In this document: one piece after another, positions 47,689 to 56,749 of the stretch
Layout: each line of letters begins with the position of its first letter
How positions within the stretch are numbered: position 1 is the first letter of the stretch
Assembly: GCA_029260765.1 (NCBI GenBank)
Contig: JAJDCP010000101.1
Span: 1-64,000 of the forward strand
Source of the DNA: Planctomycetota bacterium
GTDB taxonomy: Bacteria > Planctomycetota > J058 > JAJDCP01
Direction: 5' to 3'
Length of the DNA stretch: 64,000 bases
The notes under the pieces: generated by a model
Seen by the model: the letters and a program-made list of their open reading frames with translations, nothing else
What the model was told of the DNA's origin: nothing
Databases searched by the model: none
Made by a program: the position numbers and the translations under genes

Positions 47689-48609
47689 ATGGGAACGCTA
47701 TCAAACATCGTCGACACTTTCTCGGGAGGCAACGACGCCGAAGCCCGGGCCAGCCGCATATACGGCGTGGTTCCGGCCGTCGTGGTCAACAACAAGGATC
47801 CCGAAAAGAAGGGCCGCTGCAAAGTCGCGATGAAGTGGCTTTCAGACAAGGCTGACGATGAGACGGATTGGGTCCGCATCAGCACGTTGATGGCGGGCAA
47901 AGAGCGCGGCAGTTGGTTCATTCCCGAAGTCGAAGACGAAGTCCTGATCGCTTTTGAGCATGGAGACATCCACAAGCCCTACATCATCGGGTCTTTGTGG
48001 CAGAAAGTCGACATGCCTCCGATCGCCGACGACCTCTGCAAGGAAACGGCCGAAGACAACGCTCGCGGTGCTGGCGAAATCGTCAAGTTCAAATCGCCCG
48101 ACAACTCGCCCTATCCGACCAAGGAAAAGGACCGCAACGAGAACGGCAAGAACGACATCCGCTTCATCCGCTCGCGTTCAGGACACATGGTGATGTTCGA
48201 TGACACCAAGGGTGAAGAGCGCATCACCATCATCGACAAGACCCACAAGCATCGCATTTCTATCTACTCGAAGACCAAGAAGATCGTGCTTACCTCCGAA
48301 GACGGCGACATCGAGATGTATGCGCCCAAGGGCACGATCTACATGGAAGCGAAGAATATCGAAGCGATCGCCGAGAAAGCGATGAAACTGGAGTCCAAAG
48401 ACACCTTTGACGCTTTCTCCAAGGGCAAGATGAAGGTCGAAACCAAGGCGACCATGGACCTGCTCTCCGCGTCGAAGATGACGATGGAGACCAAAGCTGC
48501 GATGGAGGTCAAAGCTGCCTCCTCAGTGACCCAGAAGTCCGGATCGACCACGGACATGAAGGCCGGTCCTTCGATGAAGATGAAGGCTGCCAAGATCGAC
48601 TTGAACTGA
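47689..48609 (+). CDS. Baseplate spike protein, gpV/VgrG-like, copy 2
   Basis: 306 residues, a clear paralogue of the preceding gene: VVNNKDPEKKGRCKVAMKWL, EVEDEVLIAFEHGDIHKPYI, RSRSGHMVMFDDTKGEERIT and GDIEMYAPKGTIYMEAKNI. The C-terminal needle repeats differ (KAAMEVKAASSVTQKSGS). It starts 10 bp after copy 1. Two spikes in tandem imply either a heteromeric spike or alternative, possibly effector-specific tips. Confidence 0.88.
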   Translation: MGTLSNIVDTFSGGNDAEARASRIYGVVPAVVVNNKDPEKKGRCKVAMKWLSDKADDETDWVRISTLMAGKERGSWFIPEVEDEVLIAFEHGDIHKPYIIGSLWQKVDMPPIADDLCKETAEDNARGAGEIVKFKSPDNSPYPTKEKDRNENGKNDIRFIRSRSGHMVMFDDTKGEERITIIDKTHKHRISIYSKTKKIVLTSEDGDIEMYAPKGTIYMEAKNIEAIAEKAMKLESKDTFDAFSKGKMKVETKATMDLLSASKMTMETKAAMEVKAASSVTQKSGSTTDMKAGPSMKMKAAKIDLN

Positions 48610-48632
48610 CGGGCAATACGATCGACACCGAG

Positions 48633-49694
48633 TTGTTGTCCGTCCCCCAACTGATCTGCCCGGCCTGCAGGCGCGTTGAAGAGGAACAATTCCTCAGCTT
48701 TCCCCTTGCCTTGCCGCCCAGCACTTCCGAAGAACCCGCCGATCTGCAGGCGGGTGTGCTCATCTGCACAGGCTGCGGCCACCAGTTTCCCATTTTTGAT
48801 GGTGTTCCCCTGGTCGTCAAAGACGTTGGGGACTACCTCGAAAAGCACCTTCCGCTGTTGAGCCTGCGTTCCGATCTACCTCCTGAGTCCATGGCGTTCC
48901 TGTTGCGTGGCGCGCCCCCAGGGTCCCCTCTTGCGCAGCTGTACACGTACCTCAACGCGTATCTGGTGGCGCACTATCCCGAACAGGCCCGTGTTCAGGG
49001 GATATCGGCGGCTCCTCAAGGGGAGCCGGGCTGGTGGCCCATCGTGCAAAAGGAGCTCAGCAGTTCGGTCGCTGATCTTGGGGGCGGCGGCCGGGCCCTT
49101 GTGGTCGGCTGCGCGGTAGGAAGGGAGCTACAGATCCTCGCCGATCTGGGCATGCAGGTCGTGGGGCTGGAGTCGTCCTTCATTCCTGCCCGCATTGCCC
49201 AGCAGCTTTGCCGTGGCCAGACGCATCACGGTCTGGTGATGCACCGGAATGAGCAGTTGCGCGCGTTCTCGGTCCAGGGGTTCGAGGGCACGGATTGCAA
49301 TGTGGTGGTGGGCGATGTTCTGGATCCCCCCTTCCCGGCCTATAGTTTCGACCTGGTCGTCCTGCTCAATCTGATCGATGCCGTAGCCAGCCCACTGACG
49401 ATGCTGCAACAGTGTCACGCGTTGGTGCGCAAAGGGGGGCAGATGCTCCTGGCGTCGCCCTTCCACTGGAGTCCGGTGTGCACCGAGCCGCGCGAGCGTT
49501 TCGGGGATAGCTGGCGCGCGGTGGGCGGTGTGAACGCGGGCCTTGATGTGTTGCTGGCGCTGTTGGAAGGCCGACTGATCGAGGGCTTCCGCACCGAGAC
49601 CCTGGGCCTGCGCAAGCGCATCCCTTGGGTCTTGCGGCGTCACGAGCAGAGCTACGATATCTTCTTGAGCGACATGGTGCGCGTGCGTGTCTGA
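48633..49694 (+). CDS. Zinc-ribbon and SAM-dependent methyltransferase protein
   Basis: 353 residues. The N-terminus has a Trm112-like ribbon with ICPAC and ICTGCGHQFPIFDGVPLVV. The C-terminal half has a Rossmann methyltransferase core (ADLGGGGRALVVGCAVGREL, DVLDPPFPAYSFDLVVLLNL, LVRKGGQMLLASPF). The start is TTG 48633, 24 bp after the second spike gene, so it may be the last gene of the CIS transcript. The substrate is unknown; modification of a CIS component is one possibility. Confidence 0.72.
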   Translation: MLSVPQLICPACRRVEEEQFLSFPLALPPSTSEEPADLQAGVLICTGCGHQFPIFDGVPLVVKDVGDYLEKHLPLLSLRSDLPPESMAFLLRGAPPGSPLAQLYTYLNAYLVAHYPEQARVQGISAAPQGEPGWWPIVQKELSSSVADLGGGGRALVVGCAVGRELQILADLGMQVVGLESSFIPARIAQQLCRGQTHHGLVMHRNEQLRAFSVQGFEGTDCNVVVGDVLDPPFPAYSFDLVVLLNLIDAVASPLTMLQQCHALVRKGGQMLLASPFHWSPVCTEPRERFGDSWRAVGGVNAGLDVLLALLEGRLIEGFRTETLGLRKRIPWVLRRHEQSYDIFLSDMVRVRV

Positions 49695-49708
49695 TTCCCG
49701 GAACTCCG

Positions 49709-52700
49709 TCAGTCTTCCAGCAGGCGCCTGCGTTCACTCTTGAGGAACTCGCGGAAACCACGTTCCTGCGGGCCGTCCAGAGACTCTAGCTGGGCAATCG
49801 CGCGCTCCAGACAGGCGACGGCTTGGGAGGGCTTGCCACGCCGTTCGGCGCCGCGCGCCAGGGAGAACTCTGCAAAGGCCACGCTGTAGCACGCCCCTGG
49901 GCTCTCGGGCTCTCGCTCCAACCACGCACGAGCGACTCGCAGACCTTCGTCATGCAGCTTCTGCGCATGGTCGGGGTCGCCATCCTGTTCGGCCGCCTCC
50001 CCGGCACGTGCCAACGCAATGCACAGGTCTCGCGAGCTCTCTCCGTGCGTGCTGGCGAGGGCCAGGGCCCGGCGCAGAGCGACACACTCTTCGAGGACTT
50101 CCCGGGCCGCGGTGGGTTGCCCCACCGCCAGCCAGAATGCGCCCATCCGTTCGAGGCCCAGGCTGAGATCCCTTTGGAGGCGCCGATTCTCTGGCGACTC
50201 GGCCCATTGCTGGCGGAAGAGCTCCAACGAGGTGACGAATGCCTCACGGGCTGCGGGCGCGTCCTGCATCAATGTGCAGACCTCGCCCAGCCGGTTCAGG
50301 CTGCTGGCCAGGTCACCTCGCAGCAGTGGACTATCGTCGCCAGCAAGCAGGTCTCGCAGCCGTTGGCAGGACTCTTCGAGGCTGGCGCGGGCTTCTGGCG
50401 GATCCTGCAGCAGCGCGAGCTCGCGGAGGGTCAAAGCGAGGCCGTGGGCGAATGCTCTATTGTCCGGCTGCTCTTCGATCAGGTTCCGCTGCAGCCCGAG
50501 GCTTTCGAGCAGCAATGCCAGGCTTGCCTGGGTCTCTCCCGTGGCAGCCAACGCCCGCGCGTAGTCGTTCAATGACAGAGCCAGGGCGCGCACTCGTGGG
50601 GCGTGCGCGTCGTCGAGCAGCAGTGCTCGCCGCAGCTCGACGCTCTCGCGGCCCCATTCGACCGCTGGGGCCGGATCTCCGCGCCGCAGAGCGAGGTCGA
50701 GCAGGCGATCGAGGGCGGTCGCCAGGTTTTCGCGGTCCGAGGCATTCGCCTGAAGCTCCGCCCAGGACCGGCGCCAAGCAAGACCCTCTAGATAAGCCGC
50801 TTCGCCGGCAGCGGTATTCCCGCTACGCAACTCCGTGTCACCGAGCCAACCCAGGGCCACGACCAGATCGCGCTGCGCCTGGACATTGCTGCTGTCGAGG
50901 CTCAGCAGTCCCCGTCGCAGCTGCAGGCTCTCCTGAAAGCAGACCCGCGCGCTCTCAGCCTGCTCCGCCACGAACCAAGCGCGGCCTCTCCATACCAGCC
51001 CGATTGCCAGATCCCGCTGGAGCTCGGCGCTGGAGGGGCTGTCGGCGAGCATCTGTCTGCGCAAACCGATCATCTCCTGCAGCAGCTCTGCTGCCTCTTC
51101 TACCGCACCGTCGGCGAGGCGTTGCTTGGCGAGCTTCTGCAAGCTGATGGACAGGTCGCGGACGGTATCCTGCCCCGCGACCCCCGCCGACGTCAGCCTG
51201 CGGTTGATCTCCAGGCTCTGTGTCAGCGAGGCCCGCGCCGCCTCAAGCTCACCGAGGGCCAGACAGGCCTGCGCATGGTAGTTGAAGGCGATGGCTAGAT
51301 CGCGTTGGGCGGACATGCTCTGTGGAGCCTTCTCGAGCAGATCGCGCCGATGCTTCAGGCACTCTTCGAAGTCCACCCGCGCCGAACCGGGACGTCCGCG
51401 GGCCAGAGAGACCTCGCCGTGGTGGAGGCGTGCTTGGGTGTATTGGCGCCAAACGCCCCAGGGCGCATTTCCGCGCAACAGGTATGTCTGGTACAGCTGC
51501 AAGCATTCGTCGAGCAGCTCCTCCGCGGCGGGCAATTCCCGGCGCGACAGGAGAAAGGAGGCCTGCGCGCTGAGCGCTGTGGCGAGCTTGTCCGCATGCA
51601 TCTCGGCGTTGTTGACGAACAGGGCACGGCGCACGGTCAGCGCTTGGTCGTAGAAGGCGCGTGCCCGCGACCAGTCACCGGTTTTTCTGGCAGTGCGCCC
51701 GAGCTCGAGCAACGACCAGGACAGGCCGACCTGGGTGTCCGTGTCTGCCTGCGGTAGTTTGCGCCACAGCGCGAGAGCTTCCAGGTACAGCTCGTGCGCC
51801 AGCTGCAACGCCCCGTCCGCCTCTTCGATGCGGCCCAGACCGTGCAGCGCTTCGGCACCTTCTCGCAGCAAGCGCGCATTTGCGCCGTCATCTGCGAGCA
51901 AGGCTCGGTAGATGGCGACAGCTTCCTGACTGTGCTCGCGCGCCGCTGTGACATCTCCGTCGATGCCGAGCAGGATCTCGCCGATGCGGCTGAGGGCACG
52001 CGCACTTCCGCGCGAGACGCGCTGTTCTTCGACGTGCACCGCACGCAGCTGTTGCCAACCCGAGAGCGCCACGCCGAGCATGACGCGCGAGACCGCCAAT
52101 CCGCGTGCATCCCCCAGCGACAGCAGAGACTGCTTCACGTGGAGCTCGAGGGTGTCGAGCGTGCGTTCAGCGATCTCAGAGCGCCGGTCTGCGAAGGACT
52201 TCTGTTGGCGGATCAGCAGGAGGCCCACAACCAGGCCGACCAGGAGCAGGCCCACCAGAGTAGCCAGCGCCTGTTGCAGTCGCCGCCGCACCCGCCGCTC
52301 GCGCCGTTGTTTGTGGCGTGCAGTGCGGATGCGCGTCGTCAGGGGTGCATGTTCCGGAGTGTCCGCCAGCCGGCCCGCCTGGGCTTCGGACAATGCGAGG
52401 TCTCCACAGGCCAGCGCGGTCTCTGCATACGCGCGGCGCGCTTCGAGCTCTCCGGCTGCTGCTGCGGGATTGGCCTGCCAAAGGCGGCGGGCCTGCCCGA
52501 ACAAGGCGACGGCCTGCACCAGCTCTTCGTAGAGCTCGCTGCGTCGGCTCTGCTCGAGCGATGCGGCCCCGCGGACGTGGGGTTGGCAGGCTGCCAGCTG
52601 CGCGCGGGCAGCCCCGCTGATTTCGAGGCTCTCGCGGTGCTGCAGATAGGCCGCCAGGGCGTCGCGTAGCTCTTCGACCCGCTGGAAGCGGTCTTCGGGC

Positions 52701-53617
52701 CGGAACGCCAGAGCGTGCTCGCAGATCTGCCGCAGCTCCGCGGGAGCCTGCTCGGGCAGGGGCAGTTTACGCGCCAGCGCGGCAGCTGCGATCACCTCCC
52801 AGATCGTGACCCCCAGATGCGGAGGATGGCCGCTCAGCAACCGGTAGAGGATGCCCCCCAGCAGGTAGATGTCTGTCCAGGGGCCAATCTCTCCGCCCTG
52901 TCCGCTAGCGAGCTCGGGAGCCATGTAGTGAGGCGTGCCGCACGGGCTGCCGATGTCCGTGGCATGGCGCAACACAGCCTGGGAGCGCGCACCGCATTCG
53001 ACCGCCAGTCCCCAGTCCATCACCAGCACCTCACCGAAAGGGCCGATCAGGATGTTGTCCGGCTTGAGGTCGTTGTGCACGACTCCGCGGGAGTGCGCAT
53101 AGGCCACGGCATTGCAGACTTGCAGCAGGATCGGCAATTGGCTGGCCAGGTCGGCAGGCCCGCTGTGCTCAGCCAGGAGTCGTTGCCACGAGCGCCCATC
53201 GACCAGCTTCATCGCCATCGCAAGCTCGGCCTGGGTGTCACCGAGGCTGTAGACGGGAACGATGTTCGGGTGCTCGAGGCGCCCCGCCAGGCGAGCCTCC
53301 GCGACGAAATGGGCGCGGCGGCGTTGGCGCAGCTTCTCTGTGTCTCCGTCCTCCTTGAGTTTCTTCAGCGCGACGTGGCGGCACAGGCTGGTCTGGAAGG
53401 CTCGATAGACAACCCCGACGCCGCCACTCCCGAGCTCCTCCAGCGGCTCAAAGCTGTCCTGGATCGGATCAGCAAAGGCTGCGGGTCCGGCGATGCGCTC
53501 GGTCGCCAAACCCTGGAAGCTATGGGGACGGAACGACTGGGTGGGAGAGAGGGTGTCGGGGTCGCCGTATGCGGCGAGTGTCTCTCCCCACAACGATGGC
53601 ATGTCGGCGGATGGCAT
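49709..53617 (-). CDS. Ser/Thr protein kinase with membrane span and TPR-like region
   Basis: 1302 residues. The kinase domain (about 55-330) has the glycine loop LGSGGVGVVYRA, the VALKK lysine, EARLAGRLEHPNIV, HNDLKPDNIL, DWG and APEL motifs. The usual Arg of HRD is Asn and DFG is DWG, so it is a non-RD kinase likely active without activation-loop phosphorylation. A membrane span lies near 445-470 (ALATLVGLLLVGLVVGLLLI). The remaining 830 residues are TPR-like helical repeats, presumably extracytoplasmic, for protein sensing. ATG 53617 has AGGAGG upstream. Confidence 0.88.
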   Translation of the reverse strand: MPSADMPSLWGETLAAYGDPDTLSPTQSFRPHSFQGLATERIAGPAAFADPIQDSFEPLEELGSGGVGVVYRAFQTSLCRHVALKKLKEDGDTEKLRQRRRAHFVAEARLAGRLEHPNIVPVYSLGDTQAELAMAMKLVDGRSWQRLLAEHSGPADLASQLPILLQVCNAVAYAHSRGVVHNDLKPDNILIGPFGEVLVMDWGLAVECGARSQAVLRHATDIGSPCGTPHYMAPELASGQGGEIGPWTDIYLLGGILYRLLSGHPPHLGVTIWEVIAAAALARKLPLPEQAPAELRQICEHALAFRPEDRFQRVEELRDALAAYLQHRESLEISGAARAQLAACQPHVRGAASLEQSRRSELYEELVQAVALFGQARRLWQANPAAAAGELEARRAYAETALACGDLALSEAQAGRLADTPEHAPLTTRIRTARHKQRRERRVRRRLQQALATLVGLLLVGLVVGLLLIRQQKSFADRRSEIAERTLDTLELHVKQSLLSLGDARGLAVSRVMLGVALSGWQQLRAVHVEEQRVSRGSARALSRIGEILLGIDGDVTAAREHSQEAVAIYRALLADDGANARLLREGAEALHGLGRIEEADGALQLAHELYLEALALWRKLPQADTDTQVGLSWSLLELGRTARKTGDWSRARAFYDQALTVRRALFVNNAEMHADKLATALSAQASFLLSRRELPAAEELLDECLQLYQTYLLRGNAPWGVWRQYTQARLHHGEVSLARGRPGSARVDFEECLKHRRDLLEKAPQSMSAQRDLAIAFNYHAQACLALGELEAARASLTQSLEINRRLTSAGVAGQDTVRDLSISLQKLAKQRLADGAVEEAAELLQEMIGLRRQMLADSPSSAELQRDLAIGLVWRGRAWFVAEQAESARVCFQESLQLRRGLLSLDSSNVQAQRDLVVALGWLGDTELRSGNTAAGEAAYLEGLAWRRSWAELQANASDRENLATALDRLLDLALRRGDPAPAVEWGRESVELRRALLLDDAHAPRVRALALSLNDYARALAATGETQASLALLLESLGLQRNLIEEQPDNRAFAHGLALTLRELALLQDPPEARASLEESCQRLRDLLAGDDSPLLRGDLASSLNRLGEVCTLMQDAPAAREAFVTSLELFRQQWAESPENRRLQRDLSLGLERMGAFWLAVGQPTAAREVLEECVALRRALALASTHGESSRDLCIALARAGEAAEQDGDPDHAQKLHDEGLRVARAWLEREPESPGACYSVAFAEFSLARGAERRGKPSQAVACLERAIAQLESLDGPQERGFREFLKSERRRLLED

Positions 53618-53675
53618 GAGAGCCTCCTGAGGAACGATTCTGGCTCGGGGAGGGGCCGATCGCGGAGCCGGTTGT

Positions 53676-54830
53676 TCAGGCTTCGGACCCTGAGAGTACG
53701 ACGCAGTTCCGATCTTCCGCCTTGGCGCAATAGAGAGCCTGGTCGGCCTTGTTGATCAGTGCCTGCCGTTCATCGGCATCGTCGGGGAAGGTCGCGATGC
53801 CAATCGAAACCGTCACGCTGAGTGGCTCGTCGATGCCTTCCAGTTTCACCCGCAGGTTCTCGATCGCAGCCCTGATGCGTTCTGCAGCGATCTTGGCCTC
53901 CTCCTTGCGGATCTCTGGGAAGATGACCGCGAACTCTTCGCCGCCGTAGCGAGCGACGACATCGATCTTGCGCACCGTATCGGCCAGAGTGCGAGCAACC
54001 TGTCGGAGCACTTCGTCACCGACGGCGTGGCCATAGGTATCGTTGAAGCGCTTGAAGTGGTCGATGTCGACCATCGCCAGGGAGACCCTGCGCGAGACAT
54101 CATCGTAGCGACGCGCCCGCTGCAGTTCTTGATCGATGGTCATGTCGAAGTGGCCGCGCCCGTAGATCTTGGTCAAAGCGTCGTGGGTCGAGGCGAAAAA
54201 CAGCGAGGCGTTGTGCAGCGCAATGGCGACCAGATCGCTGACCAGCCCGAGAAACACGAGATCTCGTTCGTCAAAGGGCATGATGGAGATGCGTTGGCCG
54301 AGGAACAGCAACCCTTCGAGTAGCCTGCGGTCTTGTTCATTGCGTACCAGCGGGGAGATCACCTCGATCTGATGCCCGGCGAGGTCATCCCAGATGCCGA
54401 AGCGGGTCAGCTCGCGTTCGTGCTCGGCGACCACAAAAGGACGCTGCAGGCCGAGAACCCAGGCGACAAAGGGGCTTTCGTAGGCAAAGGCGAAGTCGAC
54501 GCGCGGATCCTTCTGGCAGCGGAAGACTCCATCGTCGAAGTCTCCTTCGCGAAGGAAGTAGGTCTTGGCGGCGGCGAACTGCCCCATCAACAGGCGGTTG
54601 ACGAAGGTCTCGATGCGCTGCAGGTCGAGCCCTTGGGAGTTCAGGCGTTTGGTCACTTCAACGATGGTGCGGAAGTCGTGGCGCGCTTTGCGCAGCTCGC
54701 GGCCCTGGGCTTTGAGTTGCGTTGCGACAGCCTCGAGCACGCCGTGTGCCCCGCCAAGCTCTTCAGACTGGCGCAAGCTCGTCAGCTTGGTGAGCAGCTC
54801 GGAAAGATCGCTGGTTCCCATGTTCCCCAT
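53676..54830 (-). CDS. Diguanylate cyclase with GAF-like sensor
   Basis: About 384 residues. The N-terminal helical segment and a GAF-like region (about 60-215; EVTKRLNSQGLDLQRIETFV, VISPLVRNEQDRRLLEGLLF) precede a GGDEF domain (about 220-380). The active site is GGEEF, and the RKID five residues before it is a complete inhibitory I-site. It therefore probably makes cyclic di-GMP with product inhibition. ATG 54830 is taken as the start; ATG 54821 is possible. It is separated from grpE by 82 bp on the same strand. Confidence 0.9.
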   Translation of the reverse strand: MGNMGTSDLSELLTKLTSLRQSEELGGAHGVLEAVATQLKAQGRELRKARHDFRTIVEVTKRLNSQGLDLQRIETFVNRLLMGQFAAAKTYFLREGDFDDGVFRCQKDPRVDFAFAYESPFVAWVLGLQRPFVVAEHERELTRFGIWDDLAGHQIEVISPLVRNEQDRRLLEGLLFLGQRISIMPFDERDLVFLGLVSDLVAIALHNASLFFASTHDALTKIYGRGHFDMTIDQELQRARRYDDVSRRVSLAMVDIDHFKRFNDTYGHAVGDEVLRQVARTLADTVRKIDVVARYGGEEFAVIFPEIRKEEAKIAAERIRAAIENLRVKLEGIDEPLSVTVSIGIATFPDDADERQALINKADQALYCAKAEDRNCVVLSGSEA

Positions 54831-54912
54831 CTTCGCGCAACCTTCGCCAGTATAAGCGATTCGGCAAAGCGCACGCAACGGACGAGCATGCGCCGGGCGG
54901 GTGCGCCGAGGC

Positions 54913-55491
54913 TCAGGCCTGCTCGGCCTGCACCGGCTCCTCGGCCTCTTCGGGGCGCGGACCGCCGCCGCGGCTGACGATCACCTTGGCCGTGCGGATG
55001 ACATCCTTGCGGTAACGGTAGCCATTCTCAAGCACCTGGACCACGGTCTGGTCGGGGACTTCGGGGTTGTTCAGCACCGATAGGGCTTCGTGCATGTTGG
55101 GGTCAAACGCCTTGCCGTCGACGTCCATCTTCTTGATGCCCTGCTCGCCCAGCGCTTTGCGCAGCTGGTCTTGGATCAGGCTCAAGCCTTTCAGGAACTC
55201 CTGGGGAGTCGAGCCGGGGTGTTCGCGGGCCCGTTCAAAGCTATCGATCACAGGCAGCAGTTTGCGCGCGAACTCGCAGACGGCCCGGGTCTCCCATTTC
55301 TCTTGGTCTTTCAGCATCCGCCTGCGCAGATTCTGGTAGTCGGCCTGTGCACGCTCGAGCTTGGCTTTCAGGTCGGCAAGCCCCGGCTCCGGCTCGTTTG
55401 CAGCCTCGACGGCTTCGGTGTCGGGCAGTTGCTGTTCGAAGCTTTCCAGGTCGACCGGCTCTTCCGCACTGATGGTCTCTTCGCCGCTCAT
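54913..55491 (-). CDS. grpE: GrpE nucleotide exchange factor
   Basis: 192 residues. An acidic N-terminal tail, a long coiled coil (LADLKAKLERAQADYQNLRR) and the C-terminal beta domain with MDVDGKAFDPNMHEALSVL and TVVQVLENGYRYRKDVIRTA are typical of GrpE, which releases ADP from DnaK. dnaK itself is not in the window. It starts 19 bp after dnaJ, last gene of the chaperone operon. Confidence 0.93.
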   Translation of the reverse strand: MSGEETISAEEPVDLESFEQQLPDTEAVEAANEPEPGLADLKAKLERAQADYQNLRRRMLKDQEKWETRAVCEFARKLLPVIDSFERAREHPGSTPQEFLKGLSLIQDQLRKALGEQGIKKMDVDGKAFDPNMHEALSVLNNPEVPDQTVVQVLENGYRYRKDVIRTAKVIVSRGGGPRPEEAEEPVQAEQA

Positions 55492-55510
55492 CGCTCATCC
55501 TCCGCATTCC

Positions 55511-56626
55511 CTACTGGAACAGTGATTTCATCCGCTCGAGAAAGCTCTTGCGCTTGCTGTGGACGGCGGTCTCTTCGATCTCGGCCAACTCACGCAGCAG
55601 CTCTTCCTGCCGCTCGGTGAGCTTGGTCGGGGTCTCGACTTGCAGGCGCACCATCAGATCGCCCTGGCCGTACTCTCCGGGAAATCCCAGCCGCGCCATC
55701 CGGTACACCTGCCCACTCTGGGTCCCGCGCCGGACGGCCAGCTCTGCCTTGCCCGTCAGAGTCGGAATCTCGATGGTCGCCCCCAGCGCTGCTTGCGCGA
55801 AGCTGATCGGCACCGTGCACACGATGTCGTCTCCATTCCGCTCAAAGAACTCGTCAGGGCTCACATGGATGTCGATATACAAGTCGCCGGCTGGACCGCC
55901 TTGGATCCCTGGCTGTCCCTGCCCGCGCAGCCGCATGCGGCCGTCGCTGATGCCAGCGGGAATGCGCACCGTGACCTCTTCACGGTTGTCGACCAGCCCG
56001 CGGCCACTGCAGTCTGTACAGGGGTCGGTGATCATACGGCCTTCGCCACCACAGCGGGGGCAGGCCTCGCGGATCTGGATGAAGGCATGCCCGCGCACCA
56101 CCTGGCCGCGACCGCCACAGGTCGTGCATTGCACGGGCGAGCTGCCAGGTTTGGCCCCAGACCCGGTGCAGGTCTCGCAGCTCTTGTGGCGGTTGAGCTC
56201 GATCGTGCGCGTGCAGCCGGTGGCCGATTCGCGAAAATCGATCTCGAGGTCGATCTTGAGGCTCGCACCGCGTCGTCCCGCCGCCCGCCGTCGCCCGCTT
56301 CCGCCTCCGCCTCCGAAGAAGTTGTCGAATCCGAAGATCCCGCTGAAGATGTCGCCGAACATGTCCTGAATGTCGGAGGCGTTGAAGCCACCGATCCGGC
56401 TGTTCACTCCAGCATGGCCGAACTGGTCGTACTGCTGGCGCTTCTCAGCGTCGCTGAGCACATCGTAGGCTTCTGCGGCCTCTTTGAAGCGCTCTTCGGC
56501 GCTGGCGTCACCCGGATTCTTGTCAGGATGGAACTTGATGGCCATCTTGCGGTAGGCCTTCTTGATCTCGGTCGCCGTCGCCGTCTTGCCGACGCCGAGG
56601 ACTTCGTAGTAATCGCGCTTGGCCAT
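55511..56626 (-). CDS. dnaJ: DnaJ co-chaperone
   Basis: 371 residues of type-I DnaJ: J domain (1-70; HPD in KFHPDKNPGD), a Gly/Phe-rich linker, four zinc-finger repeats (CETCTGSG, CTTCGGRG, CPRCGGEG, CTDCSGRG), and the C-terminal substrate-binding domains. It delivers clients to DnaK and stimulates its ATPase. ATG 56626 with GAGG upstream is preferred to an upstream start that would add MVRYA. Confidence 0.95.
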   Translation of the reverse strand: MAKRDYYEVLGVGKTATATEIKKAYRKMAIKFHPDKNPGDASAEERFKEAAEAYDVLSDAEKRQQYDQFGHAGVNSRIGGFNASDIQDMFGDIFSGIFGFDNFFGGGGGSGRRRAAGRRGASLKIDLEIDFRESATGCTRTIELNRHKSCETCTGSGAKPGSSPVQCTTCGGRGQVVRGHAFIQIREACPRCGGEGRMITDPCTDCSGRGLVDNREEVTVRIPAGISDGRMRLRGQGQPGIQGGPAGDLYIDIHVSPDEFFERNGDDIVCTVPISFAQAALGATIEIPTLTGKAELAVRRGTQSGQVYRMARLGFPGEYGQGDLMVRLQVETPTKLTERQEELLRELAEIEETAVHSKRKSFLERMKSLFQ

Positions 56627-56713
56627 CGCGTACCTCACCAAATGCAGAAACCCTGAAAAGTACCCGGCGCGCTGACCGGGGACTTATCAGGGTCCGGGGC
56701 GCCGCGGAGCGAC

Positions 56714-56732
56714 GTCCGCCACGTTGGCGGAC
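56714..56732. terminator. Stem-loop between groEL copy 2 and dnaJ
   Basis: GTCCGCCA-CGT-TGGCGGAC is a perfect 8-bp stem with a three-base loop, 18 bp after the groEL stop. No T-run follows on the minus strand, so it may be a partial terminator or processing site separating groEL from dnaJ expression. Confidence 0.55.
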
Positions 56733-56749
56733 TCCCTTTACGGCGCCGC

